From Krasilnikovozyma curviuscula (lineage: Eukaryota > Basidiomycota > Tremellomycetes > Cystofilobasidiales > Mrakiaceae): a stretch of DNA of 64,000 nt. The stretch spans positions 62,001-126,000 of the forward strand of contig MVAQ01000026.1 of NCBI GenBank assembly GCA_014825775.1. Reading direction: 5' to 3'. Positions 11,325 through 22,746 of this stretch are shown here, piece after piece (positions within the stretch are counted from its first letter, which is position 1; each line of letters begins with the position of its first letter). The notes under the pieces are model-generated. The model worked only from the letters and a program-made list of their open reading frames with translations, searched no databases and had not been told where the DNA came from. Made by a program: the position numbers and the translations under genes.

Positions 11325-13263
11325 ATGATTACCCCCACATTCTCTGCAAGTCAGAGCGACTCGTCAGTGACGCTGATTATTCACTGTCCTTCGGTCAGGG
11401 TGAGTCGACGTTCCCGCCTGTTTCGTAGATTTCCTCAGCTGTATTCTGATCAGTTGTGGTTTCCTTAGGCCCAAGATGTAGAAATAGACGTTCATGATAA
11501 CTCCTTCACCTTGCACATCTCGCCCTACTTCCTCCGTCTCACCTTGCCTGGAATTGTAATTGAAGACGATGCCTCCTCAGCGACTTTCAACCCTTCGACT
11601 GGAGATCTCACTGTCATCTTAACAAAAGAGACACATGGGGAGGTGTTTGATGGCTTGGACCTGATCGGGAAGATGTTGGGTGTTGCTGGGTCTGGAACAA
11701 ACAGGGAGGTGGTAACGCCGTTCGACATTCCAATGGGTGGTCCCTCGACGTCGGCTGCTGCGTCTGTACCGACAGCCGTAGCATCTGGAAATAGTTCAAG
11801 AGGACCTCTCATAGAAGTCCTCTCTTCGGAACAAGAAAGCCCCGAAGAACGTCAAGAGAAACTGAATAAAGAGCATGAGCTACTTCTCCGAGGTGAATTA
11901 TTACCTTTCCACAGTCCTTTATCTCTGAACGCAACATTAACTCCGTCAATTCTGAATGGCTTGCAGCGGCTCAACAGGACTGGTCCGTACCCCCAACTCT
12001 CCCATCTGCCGATATCAACATTTCCCTCAAACCGTCAAACCCTTACGGCTTCCTGGACTTACATTCACGATATTATCTCTCGCAAGCCGGAACGGCGTTG
12101 GAGAATGCAGCGATGTCAGAGGAACTGACGAACGATCAGAGGTGGGCCATTGGGCAGAAAGCTGCGGAGGACAAGTGGGATTCCGGTTACTATCAGTGGG
12201 TTGCGACGAGATGCCTTTTCTGGAATATCTTTACCTAGCTGACTTTGAACATCAACGGACCTGTTCTGATTGTCTTTAAAGAGGTGACTATGTTTACGAT
12301 GAAGAGATACAAGAGCTTCTACATTGGGCATCACCGATAGTGGATTTACCCACGACGACAGATGCCTCTACGAGCTACTTTACACCAGAAGAACAAACTC
12401 AGCTGCTGAATCTACCTCGAAAAGAGTGTACGTCACATTCCTCTGATTTTTTCTCGTTGTGGAATGAATCGCTGACCTGCCATTGAGGACTCTCCGCTAG
12501 ATCTTCTGACTCCTCAAATCCAGACTCAGCTATACCTCACCTTGACCTCGATTCTTATGGCAGCCACCTACGATGCTGTATTCACCACCTCATCGCCCAC
12601 ACCTGAATCGCCATGGACTATCTTGATCCTCTCCTCCCCGCTCTCGACGCTAACCACGCAGTACACTTCGCTGCACTCCGTCCTGATTGACTCGTATAAA
12701 CGCATGCTCGCATACCCCCTGTTCAGGAACTGGAAGCTGTGTGAGTTCGTCAGGAAGAAGACAGGCGAGTTGATGATCAAGTCTGGTAGGAGGGGAATCA
12801 CCAAGTGTTTATTGGCAGTCAAAGCAATCTTTGAGGAGGGCGGTGGTGATGGCGGTGGCTGGAAAATCAACAAAATCTGGATTGAAGACTACTTGTGCTG
12901 GGTGCAGGGATGTGCGACGTAAGTCTTCAGGTGGTTTTGATCTGATGGTGTTTCTTCTGACAGTTTGTGCTGACAACTTATTTTGTTTGAGGATACAGAG
13001 ATGAACTTCTGGCATCACTAGGTCAACAACTCATTGACTACTCCATGTCAAAGTCATTCGTTGAAGGTTGGAATCTAGAGGAGCTAGAAGCGGAGACGCG
13101 CAATGATGCGGAGGACCACCAAGAGGAGGTCGACAGCGATGATGAAGACGAGGAGGAGTCGAGCAGTGACGATGACGTTGATGATGAAGTAGACAGTGAT
13201 GATGAAGATGAAGTCGATAAGAACCTGCGGGTTGGAGCGGAGGGGTTGACAATATCGTCTTGA
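11325..13263 (+). CDS. SHQ1: SHQ1, H/ACA snoRNP assembly chaperone
   Basis: Chaperone that binds the pseudouridine synthase Cbf5/dyskerin and keeps it free of RNA until H/ACA RNPs are assembled. The short first exon (MITPTFSASQSDSSVTLIIHCP) plus the second exon build the N-terminal CS-like domain (DVEIDVHDNSFTLHISPYFLRLTLPG). A disordered linker follows, then the helical SHQ1-specific domain: GDYVYDEEIQELLHWASPIVDLP, LPRKEYLLTPQIQTQLYL, SYKRMLAYPLFRNWKLCEFV and WIEDYLCWVQG. The tail is very acidic (Asp/Glu/Ser runs, about residues from 13100 on), typical of fungal homologues, and ends GLTISS. At least five introns of 60-100 nt. The SHQ1 domain match is clear. Confidence 0.9.
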
Positions 13264-13860
13264 TGAGATCTTGACTTAAAGTCATCTCGAGGACAGTCCT
13301 CTGTTCTGCTAGAAAGTTTACTAGCATCTTTGGGGAAGGGAAAAGAAGAACCTGCTTCAGAAGCAGTCTCAAGCACTTGAACCAGAGGTCTCACCTAGTG
13401 CAATACATCATAACGATGACTTGGATTATTCGGTTCCCTGAAGCGTGCACAGTCAGAGGCGTCTTCTTGAAACATATAGTGAGTAAGCCGGACATCTGCA
13501 AACTCGTAGTACAGGGCAAGGTGAATGTTTTTGGAATGAATTATCGATGCGTGTGGAAACACTCTGGTGAGCGAATGATCTTCGGTCGGTGGCGTATTGC
13601 GGGTATTTTTCGTGCGTCGTACCTACCGGGCGAGACAAACTGTTCTATGTTGTTTTAGAAGGTATGCGCTTCGCGAAGAAGGTGCGATGACCAGGAAAGG
13701 CAAATCAGAGCCAGGGTGTTCAATGGAGCAACAAGCGTTCATCTGTAGAGCCTGTAATATCTTCCTCTGAACCAACTTTATCTCTCGTTGCTCTCTCAGC
13801 TCTCTACTCACTCGCTCCATAAAGTACTACACCAAGAAATATTTTACCTCAAAGTTCAAG
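13264..13860. other. intergenic, upstream of secreted peptide 1
   Basis: Holds two weak open frames: 13377-13658 plus, and 13623-13820 minus. The minus frame is 65 codons starting MERVSRELREQREIKLVQRK, and its ATG lies only 40 bp from the divergent peptide gene. Neither resembles a known family. No clear TATA box found. Confidence 0.4.
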
Positions 13861-14137
13861 ATGAAGGTCTTTGGGTCAGTAGTCGCGTGTGCTCTCACTG
13901 TTGATGTTTCTAGCAACAAGCTACAGTATTATTAACAAGTATCACGTTGCTGGGCGTTCTTCCAGTTCTCTTTTCCTCCCCATCATCCTCAGTTTGATTC
14001 TCTTGGTGGGAGCAGCTCCAGATAAAATCCCCCCTACCAGAAGAGAGCTCACAGACCTCGAGAAGCTCATCAAAGCTCGGCAATTCAACCCAAGGGCGAC
14101 CAAAACAGAGACCGCTAAAAAGAGAGGGGCCAGTTAA
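13861..14137 (+). CDS. small secreted peptide 1 (61 aa), paralogue of the 26.4-kb peptide
   Basis: Two exons: 13861-13874 (14 nt) and 13966-14137, giving 186 nt in frame. The product starts MKVFGSLFLPIILSLILLVG, a signal peptide with probable cleavage after AA-P or nearby. A basic mature peptide of about 40 residues follows, containing RRELTDLEKLIKARQFNPRA and ending KKRGAS. The same core (RRE-x-T-[DE]-LEKL-[IV]-K-x-RQFNPRA-x-K), the same 14-nt first exon and the same intron phase occur in the gene at 26449-26693, so the two are paralogues. The mature part has no cysteines. The RR could be a Kex2-type processing site. I do not recognise the family; a secreted signal or effector role is only a guess. 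Confidence 0.7.
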
Positions 14138-14395
14138 GATGTAGGGGTGGGGGTTTGGCTTAGATTGTCAATTTATATTGTCGGGATTGGAATGTGAGAC
14201 TGATATGCAATCTTTTTCTGTTTCTGTCCCGCGCACTGCTGCGCTAGCAAACGAATCGCCTTGTTACGATTAATAGAACAAAACAGACAAAGTTTCTGGT
14301 TGGAGGAACACTACTGAAGCAAGACAAAGAAGTCAGCGTTGGCCCCTCTTGTGCAGCGAAAAGGCGCTGCAAAGAGAACCAACGGAATGTACCTT

Positions 14396-17297
14396 TTACG
14401 TTCTATCTTCCGACAACAGCTCCGCCAGTTCTAAATAAAGACGAAGCATGTATGCCTGTAGTAGGGTAATTGTCAGTTTCCCCTTAATTTGCTGTCACAC
14501 ATTCAGATATTCTTTGCTAACCTGCATGTCAGCCTTGCGCCTATAGGAATAGCAAAAGTAACATATGGTCAAAGAATTCGCTCTGTCAAATAAAGAACAT
14601 GAATATGCTTACCACAACCTTCTCGTAAAACACATTCCATTCCTCGCGATCGCCTGCGCAACTTCATCGAACCCGACTTCATCCTCCGGCGTGCCTCGGA
14701 AGAACGCAATTGAGCTAGCAAGATCACTGTAGTCAACATTAACAGGAATATAGTGGAACCATGGTATTAAGCCCTTGAGGGTTCCAAATGAGATGTCAGC
14801 ATATGAAATATACGGCCTTCCAGACTCGAATTTACTTTGGAATGCCATTCTGGGTACACGGTGGATTTGAAGATCAAGCTATTCGTTGAAAGCAGTCTGT
14901 CATCAAGAAGAGAATGGTTTGTGTCATGGTCAGAGTGCGTGAGTTGCAACGGGTCAGTTAGATAGACCTCACCTGCGAAAGCGAGCACTCCAACTGTTTC
15001 CGTCTACGTCTATCATGTAACGATACAAGTTGTCGTGCGCGAACGCAGTAGGTTAAACAAACTGAAACTCCTCCCTACACATAACACACGTGGTGAGTAG
15101 TTCGTTCTACATATAAAATCACGAAATTCGAGACTGACCGCATCTCATCACAAGTCCCATCACTCCCATCCCCGCATTGAATCGGTTTCCCAGTCAACTT
15201 GACGTCATAGTAAAACTCGGTCAGATTCTTTTTTTGTTGAGTAACCATTTTCATCTTCAGCTGACCGTCCTTGATATTGAGGTCGGGAGCCATCACGGTG
15301 ACGAGCTCAGTCGAGTTACTGTTGGTGAGATGGTACAATCGCGGTCGTTGAGATGCCCGCCAGTTGTTCCGATGGAGAAATTCTAGACCTGTTGTTGACC
15401 CACGCTTTGTTTGTCAATGGAGGAGTCGGAGTCAATACAGATTTCGGGAGCAAGGGACTGAGAACATCAGCCAGCTCACCCAGACAAGCCGATGGTCTTT
15501 CTTCTTATCCCATCGGGGGTCTTCTTCCTTAGAGTGGTTGAATTGGTCTAGAGGAGTGACTGGGATATCAGAGCTAGAATGAATTGAGGAGCGGAGTTAG
15601 CCAAAAGAATTACGGGCCTTTGACAAGCTGGAAGCCACTCACTTGATACTCGTCTTCGCATAGGAGAGAATCGGTAAATGTCTGGTACGAGGTTGAGGAT
15701 GAGCTTGAAGATCTTTTTCAGGGATGAAAGTTCCATGCGTTTGTAGAAGGTTTGGGTTCCTAATCAACCCAGCGTGGGTTAGTCAGAAGATCAAATCTTC
15801 GAGGTCGAAAAGAGTAAAGTCACAAGCAGATATCTCCAGTTCGTTGCTGGTTGAAGATGAACCTGATGCCATCATCATGTCCTCCATTGTAATTGAGTGA
15901 GGGAGTTGGGCAAGAAAGAGTGTAGTTGATGGAATCATGAATGGGCTCTTCTAACTTCGTGGCTACTGAAGACGTATACATGATTAGATTAACATGATAA
16001 GACAGCAGTAATGAGAAAAACTCACTCTTCCCGTTCCAAGCTAGTTCGTTGAAATGGCTCCTGATGTCGTAAGGCAAGAAGAGTTGCGGAGAATCGTGAA
16101 GAGAGAATGTTGCACTACCATCAAAGCAAGACAAAGATATGAGTAATGTTCGCTAATATTACCTATCGATGATTTTACCGTAGATCAGGCAAGAGCTTCT
16201 CGAAATCCTTCATCAAATCCAGCTGTTCCTGCCCCCTCTCCCTCGTTCCCGGCCATTTCTCTTCCCAGCCTTCCTTTAACTCCAGCTCCGCCTTCCCATT
16301 CTTTACAGCAATTACGAATGTCTCTGGATAATCCTCGACCTCTTTAGCTCGCTGACGGAGCTCAGAGGGTGGTAAAGCGTAAAACGGAAGCAGTGCAGAG
16401 TGAAGAAAGTCGTATTCATCGACCAGCAAGACTGAGTTGTTGACCGCGTAGTCCCACCAGACATCAAAACCTGTAGCAAAAACCCACCAGTTAGACTTCA
16501 TGTAATCACAATGGAGGCCATAGATGAGCCGTTTACCTCTTGGTGGTTCTTTGTTGTTCCGTCGTCTATAAGCAGCTTGAGCGGCCCTATGCAGCATCAA
16601 ATAAATAAAAAACGTCTAGAAACAGGTAATCATATAGTTTTGAGGTCAATGAGACTCACTCAAAGCTCGTCGACTGATCCTTAATCAGCGCTTCCCACTT
16701 TCTTTCTCCTAGCTCCAGCAATTCAGGGATCGGATGGACGCTTTGGTTCAGATAGCTCCTATTGACCTCTACATGGCCAGAAGCTGAGTAATGATGTGCT
16801 AACTTGCCATACTTCTGTCCCATCAGCTTGGTAAACACAGCTTCCTCGTCCTGCCAATCCTTTTCGTCCAGTTTGTGCCTGTTGCTGGAGAAAGGTGATG
16901 TTGAGAGAGTCCTTCTGCTTAGCTGTTTAGCTATGAACCCATTCCTGAAAACAGCTCGACCCTTTAAGAGATTCTTTTCCGTCCCACTGACGCGTTGTAA
17001 CCCTTCGAGGTAACTGACAGTAGGCGAAAGGAACGGACAATCGCCATGTTCCCACTCGAAGTTTTCTCGAGCCTGACGAGCTTCTTTAGCAACCAGACGA
17101 TATTTACTGAGTACCACAAAACTCAGCAGCAGCCCAACAAAGGCTGCTGAAGTGAAAATTAGCAGCACAAGACGGCGGCGTTGAAGTCGAAAACCGAGAA
17201 TCTGGATCTGTTGAGGCCTAGGAGGGGTCGAAGTTTGAAGGCGGGTGTACGGGTATTGCTGAGATGCTAGCGATTTAAAATATGAGAAAAATGGCAT
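14396..17297 (-). CDS. GT90 glycosyltransferase, CAP10/capsule-associated family
   Basis: Golgi type II membrane enzyme of the CAP10 family (GT90); members act in xylosylation or other steps of surface polysaccharide and glycolipid synthesis. The N-terminus has a basic cytosolic tail (LGFRLQRRRL) and one membrane span (VLLIFTSAAFVGLLLSFVVLS, about residues 40-60). The lumenal part shows GKRLIYGLHCDYMKSNWWVF and VKLTGKPIQCGDGSDGTC. The GT90 core follows: RYMIDVDGNSWSARFRRLL, FKSTVYPEW and LIPWFHYIPVNVDYSDL. The end is MCFTRRLW-RKADMQ-AYMLRLYLELAELL, with a 3' micro-exon carrying RKADMQ. Many small introns. It lies directly downstream of MPP6 on the same strand. Family is sure; the sugar and acceptor are unknown. 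Confidence 0.88.
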
Positions 17298-17554
17298 CTC
17301 CCACCACTCTGGGGAGTTAGAGTGGTAGTTGAGATGAACTACTTATAGTTTTGGGAATTTGACCGCCATGCTTGCCATGCTGCTTGCGATCGACGGCAGG
17401 ATCGTCACCCACAGCATTTCCGCATTTCCGCCTGCTTTCGTTCGAATAATCATCTAGATACCATCATCAAGCATAATTATGACTTCGTCAACCAAGCAAC
17501 ATTCTCCATCTTGTTAACCTTCCGGAATGAAGCGCAACATCGCACATCACAAAT

Positions 17555-18677
17555 CTACGCATCACCACCGCCTAAAGATGCACTCAGGCTCTTCTTTTTC
17601 TTTCTCTTCTTCTTCTCTCTTTCACCTGCACCAGCGCTCAGATCAACAATCCCACTCTCAACATCCGATTTCCTCTTGTATACCTGCTGCTGCTGCTGAG
17701 GGGGATTTTTTGACCTAGCTCCGTTTTCCAGTATCTGCAACTGGCTGCTCATCGGCTTCGTCTTCTTCTCCGGTGCTGGCGCCGTCGATGATTGAGCGAT
17801 ATCGTCGAACCCAGCGGGTTTTACGAACTGTGACGGCGGGAAGAGTCGGGATGGGGAAAGATCTCTTTGTTTGCCTTTCGACACTGATGCGGGTTGTTTA
17901 GATGATTGTGATTGAGCCATATAGGACGAGCGACCTGCTACTGGCTTGGTTTCGGCTTCCTCAACTTCGTTCATGGCATCTTGAAGTTCTTGAGCTTCTT
18001 CTTCGTCCTCTTTGGAGACTGGAGGTAGTACTGCGGATTTCTCCTTCTGATAAAGCAAATGATTCTGATAGCATGAGTGCTCGTCCACTTGCAAGATAAA
18101 TTGGTTTGGGCCTACCTCTTTCGCAACTTGATATCCATACCCGAACGACCTACGACCAGACGATGTACTAGCCACTGGACTGTCATCATCATCATCATCA
18201 TCAAACCCAGCACCGTGTAAGAAGTTCATGAATGAAGGCTCGTGAACATATTGAGTTCCTGAAGAAGACGAAGCTTCAAAAGATGGAACCCTGATCATAG
18301 AAACTTCAAATCAGCGACCAATGAGATACTCTAAGGCCACAAGGATATACGTACGACCACTGTTCACCATTTGAACCAGAGGAACTTCCAGGTAAGCTCC
18401 ATTTCTCACTGTTCTGATTATACCTATCCCCCCCAGAAGACGACGAGCCAGTGACCAACGCAATCTTCGAGCTCTCAGCTGAAGCAGCTGTGTCATAAGT
18501 ACCTTTCTTGGAGGTTTTTGTTTGTACTGGGGATGCTGCTGAAATTGATGTGGCTCGATTCATGAATTTGAGGTTCATTAAGTTGGACGACAGGGACTTG
18601 GGTTTCGCTGGTGCTGCTGAGCCTGCTGAGGGAGATCCAGCAGGCTTAGAAGCCTGTAAGGATGTGAGAGGAGCCAT
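17555..18677 (-). CDS. MPP6: MPP6-like nuclear exosome cofactor
   Basis: Mpp6 is a small RNA-binding cofactor that attaches to the nuclear RNA exosome and helps recruit the helicase Mtr4. The N-terminus contains the family signature KSLSSNLMNLKFMNRA (about residues 27-42). Later comes a second typical stretch, NGEQWSY-RVPSFEASS, spanning an intron. The rest is disordered, with Asp and Ser runs, and ends in a Lys-rich tail (KKKRKKKKSLSASLGGG). An intron in the YQVAKE/KEKSAVLPP region (GTAGGC...ATCAG) explains an otherwise unlikely in-frame insert. The gene is divergent from CCDC47 with only 183 bp between the start codons. Confidence 0.75.
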
Positions 18678-18860
18678 TGCTGAGGAAGTGTATAGTCCTT
18701 TTGGACATTCGAACTAAACCTTTCGAAATATCTGCAGGCACAAATTCTTTCGGCGCGGGTCTCTGTGGCGAAGGTCCCCTCTCCTCTTCTTCTTAGCAGC
18801 GCTGGATTTTGACAGTCAACTGGCTTGGAATTCATCCTAACAGAGCTCACTTCAAAAGAG
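18678..18860. promoter_or_regulatory. short bidirectional promoter (MPP6 / CCDC47)
   Basis: Only 183 bp separate the two divergent start codons, so core promoter elements for both genes must lie here or within the first CCDC47 intron. No TATA box is visible. Confidence 0.5.
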
Positions 18861-20517
18861 ATGGTAACTCCAGCCAATTTCTTGGTAGTACCGAATTAAA
18901 GCTGGGTTGCTGACAGTCAATCACCGAATTTTTCTCTCAGTCGTTCTTCAGTCAGATCAACAACTTCCTCCCAGCCCAGCCTGTCAACCCCTGGCAGGGA
19001 GATGAATATACGGGTACTGAGTACAGCTACTGGAGATTCGTATTCAGGTAAGTGCAGTGGTATGTTGGTCTTTCAAGCTTGTGAATAGATCCTTGACCTT
19101 TCCCTTTTTTCTCGTGCTATTCTTTGGCTTGGTCAGACCTGCAAATTACAAGATTGAAGTTTACCTTCTCAGTTTCTACTTATGCTACATTGCCTGGTGG
19201 AGAATTGGTCGAAGCATCAATAGATCCATCGCCAAAACCTGGTCAGTCCGCTCTCTTTTACACCAACGAAAGATCCAATTCCGGCGCGAAATGGCAGCAG
19301 TCGATGACTTTTCTGACCTGAATGGTGTCATTTTGTTCTTCTTCTTGGCGGTTATAGGGTCAAATCTATTGCTTCTACGCTGACGGACAACTTCACCCTC
19401 CTAGAACCGAAGGTTGATGGAAAAGAGTTCCCCGTCTTGGCAGATGGAAGTCAGCTCTACCTCTCCTACGCCAGTGGTCGAAAGAACACCTACTCGTTGC
19501 ACAGCACTATTGAATTGGTATGTTGGATTTATTTTCTGGGTTAACATCTCAGTATTGACGATTCTCTTATCGTTGTTGCCTCTCTCGGTGATACAATCAC
19601 CTCGATTGCTCAGATTCCTCGTCACGACCCACTCACGCTCCTCTATGAGACTGTCAAGCCACTATGGGACTTCTCCTCCTCTCTTCCAAACGATACTGTC
19701 ACGTATGACTGTGTCATTCGGCCACAGATGCCTGAGGCTGGTACCGGCGTTGGTGTCTTTGCTCTATTGAGAAAAGAAGGGCTCCAGGCTAAGAGAACTG
19801 GAAGATGGGACCTGGTGAGCCTATGATTCAAACTGATCTTACTAAAACTCTTTAACGATCGAACCCATCCTTCGCAGTCCTTTCCAATTCTTCCCACCGT
19901 CAATGTCGCGGACCTCCCACCCGCGTTCGCGCTCCTCTCCGAACACCCAAACGTGAACCTAGTCATCCTATCCAACCCGTCGATCCAAAAGCTCCTTGCT
20001 TCATCCTCCTTTGAGTCGCTCGTCATCAGCGACTTGCCTGCCGTCAAGCCAACACGCGCACCGGAAGCTGGAAAAGCATATCCTTGCAGAGTTACCGTCT
20101 CGTATCGTCCGAAGAAGGATGCGCAGGAGAACGTGATATTCTTGGAGAGTGTGTTGGAGCTGGTGGACGATTTCTCGTCTGTGAGAGGTTTGCCTGGCCT
20201 TGGCCCAGAGGTGAGTCAAAATGTGGCAGCATGAAACTTGACTTGTCACCTGACTGTAACCTTTCCATTGCAAACAGGTCAAGAAGCGTGTGAAAGAGAA
20301 CCGAAGAGAGGCCTGGGAGGATATCGAGATGGCTCGCAAGAAGTCGGAAGCCCTGGCTAAAGGCGAGACGGGCGAGAAGGAAGAAGCTGAGAAAAAGCAA
20401 CGGGAGAAGAGGAGAGAGAAGCTGGAGGCGATGACTCCGGAAGAGAAGCGACGACAGGAGGAGTTGAAGAGGAAGAGGGGCATGAAAAAGAGTGCTAGGA
20501 TTGCTGGTACGAAGTAA
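18861..20517 (+). CDS. CCDC47 homologue (PAT complex subunit, DUF1682)
   Basis: CCDC47 is an ER membrane protein that, with Asterix/WDR83OS, chaperones nascent multipass proteins at the translocon. The ATG (18861-18863) is immediately followed by a GT donor. Splicing to the acceptor before TCGTTCTTC gives MSFFSQINNFLPAQPVNPW. One membrane span (YLLSFYLCYIAWW) follows, then the conserved cytosolic fold: KRTGRWDLSF, VNVADLPPAFALLSEHPNVN and YPCRVTVSYRPKK. The C-terminus is a long basic/acidic helix (EEAEKKQREKRREKLEAM) ending RIAGTK, as in the family, which uses this tail to contact the ribosome. Six or more small introns. Confidence 0.82.
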
Positions 20518-21335
20518 AGGGTGGGTAGAGGAGGAAAGGATGCTGGAAAGAGGGAATGTAATGATGATCATAATTGGTCTCATTGAAGTCCCTCTATAAT
20601 GTTTGAGAGGAGAAGCGGATGCTCACTCACTCGTCGGGAAAAATGCGCTTCACCTGCGTTGTAACAGTACGAAATTAAAACGTGGACTCTATTACTTTAC
20701 AGGAAAAGAATTTTTCAAATATGCAAGACCAAGAAAGAGTCTTTTCCTCTTGTATTGATCTTCACGGCCACAACTTTGCAGAACGTCCAGCAAGACGCCC
20801 GCATCCTTCGCTTGTTTCGCCTCTACCAGTCAACCACGCTAGCTTAGCCTTCATGAACCATAACATGACCGGATATGATGTTTTATCAACGAATTTGCAG
20901 ATAAGGAGCGGCTCCAGGAGAACTAGGCTCCTCAGAGAGCACATCTGGCTTGCCGAAATGTTGATTAAGCCGTAGATGAGATAGATTCAGACACCAATTA
21001 ACGCTGTAATCCATTCAGCCTTGTAAATAATGAGTTTTAAATAGTAAGCTTTGGATTTACTTCTGGTTTTTGAGAGAAAGTAGGTAGAACCGCATGGACA
21101 TCTTCATCAGTACCTTTGTTTACTCATCACAAGCAGTTTCTGTCACCAGGGCTTAGCTTCCCCGTCGTTCTTACCCTCACCAAACCTTTTTCGAACTTTT
21201 TTTTATTTTTGATTAAATGCAATAAGATCTGCCGAAGGAGAGTCTCTTTACCATATCGAAAAATGAGTCACTTCCAACAATACCGCCACTTAGAGGTCTC
21301 TTGGACAATCTCTAACCTCAAACATCACTTTCGAA
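20518..21335. other. intergenic, upstream of homocitrate synthase
   Basis: No supported gene. A weak 97-codon plus-strand frame at 20682-20975 starts with GTG and resembles nothing known. T-rich tracts near 21180-21215 are probably promoter composition. Confidence 0.4.
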
Positions 21336-22746
21336 ATGTACTACCCAATTGACAGCCAAGAACAGTCCAATGTCTCGAACTTCAAGATCATCGAATCAAC
21401 TCTACGAGGTATGTGACCCAGCCTCCTGTATTCATCTAAAAAGCGCCGTACACGTCGTTAATGCCTCATTAAATAAAAACAGAGGGAGAACAGTTCGCGA
21501 ATGCATTCTTCGACCTAGAAACCAAGATCAAGATTGCAAGAGCGCTGGATGCGTTTGGGGTGGAGTACCTCGAGCTGACTTCGCCCTGTGCATCGCCGGA
21601 GTCGAGGGCGCATTGCGAGACAATTTGTGGGCTAGGATTGAAGGCCAAGTAAGTACTCACCTCTCCTTTATTTTTGAAGAGTTGATATGACACTACCTGT
21701 TTGTCTAAGGTGTTCCCTTTTTGTTATCAAAGGGTGCTGGTCCACATCAGATGTCATTTAGACGACGCTCGACTGGCTGTGGAGACGGGCGTCGATGGTG
21801 TGAACGTGGTGATCGGTACCTCAAGTTTCCTGAGAGAGTTTTCTCACGGAAAAGACATGGACTATATCAAGAAGACGGCAATTGAAGGTGAGAAAGTTTC
21901 CTCTCCGCTCGACGTCTTCATCGAATACCTTGTCAACACTTTCTTTTATTCTCTCTTCTCTTTCTTCTTTTTGGCTAATTGAAGTCATCAAGTTCGTCAA
22001 ATTGCACGGTCTTGAGATCAGGTTCTCATCAGAAGACTCCTTCCGCTCGGACCTCGATGAGCTCCTCTCCCTCTACGCTGCCGTAGACGCTGTTGGAGTC
22101 GATAGAGTCGGCGTGGCAGATACTGTTGGTTGTGCAAATCCAAGACAGGTGTTTGAGCTTGTTCGGAAACTGAGAGAGATTGTGAGGTGCGACATTGAGT
22201 GTCATTTCCATAATGATACTGGTTGTGGTGAGTCCCCCCACCAATCTCTCCATTATTTCTGCCTCTGACTCTGTTCATCTCGTGACAGCGGTCGCCAATG
22301 CTTATACTGCGCTAGAAGCAGGCGCTACTCACATCAACACTTGCATCTTGGGTATCGGAGAAAGGAATGGCATCACCCCTCTCGGAGGACTCATAGCTAT
22401 GATGTGTATCTCTGATACCAAAGGAGTACAGAAGAAGTATGACTTGTCGAGATTAAAGGAAATTGAAGATTTGGTTGCGAAAGCGGTTGAGATTCAGATT
22501 CCCTTGTGGGTATATCTTAGCATGTTCCCGCTTCGTTGATCGCGGTTCTGACCCCAATTTTGTTACAGCAATAACTATATCACAGGATCTGCTGCCTTTG
22601 CAGCCAATAAATCTGGTTGGCAGACTCTCAACGAGCCACATACATAGTGAGGAAATCTTTGCGCATTTGCGATCGTGGAGATCACTAACGCCGCTCCCTC
22701 TTCGTTCTGCAGCGAGCCGTTTAAGAAAGAACTGTTCCAGATCTGA
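21336..22746 (+). CDS. homocitrate synthase-like, C-terminally truncated
   Basis: Homocitrate synthase condenses acetyl-CoA and 2-oxoglutarate, the first step of the fungal alpha-aminoadipate lysine pathway. Seven exons (21336-21408, 21483-21648, 21733-21887, 21985-22227, 22289-22505, 22569-22646, 22713-22746) join to 966 nt, 321 codons plus stop, all in frame. The TIM barrel looks complete: [51 protein letters not shown], the metal-binding CHFHNDTGC and [11 protein letters not shown]. After [12 protein letters not shown] the sequence departs from the family: the invariant THKAGIH-type segment reads AANKSGWQ. The protein then ends about 20 residues later ([12 protein letters not shown]). Normal enzymes run to about 410-450 residues. 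Either a decaying extra copy or a repurposed barrel-only protein. Confidence 0.8.

Noticed and set aside
13031..13394. Minus-strand Ser-rich ORFs of 113 and 118 codons
   Set aside because: Antisense of the Asp/Glu/Ser-rich tail of SHQ1; GAT/GAC/GAG repeats give Ser/Leu-rich antisense frames.
13623..13820. 65-codon minus-strand ORF next to secreted peptide 1
   Set aside because: Protein-like N-terminal helix but no family, no supporting splice structure, and it sits in the promoter of a better supported gene.
20092..20583. 163-codon minus-strand ORF, and another at 20001-20483
   Set aside because: Antisense to the highly charged C-terminal exon of CCDC47, whose Glu/Lys codons create long open antisense frames.
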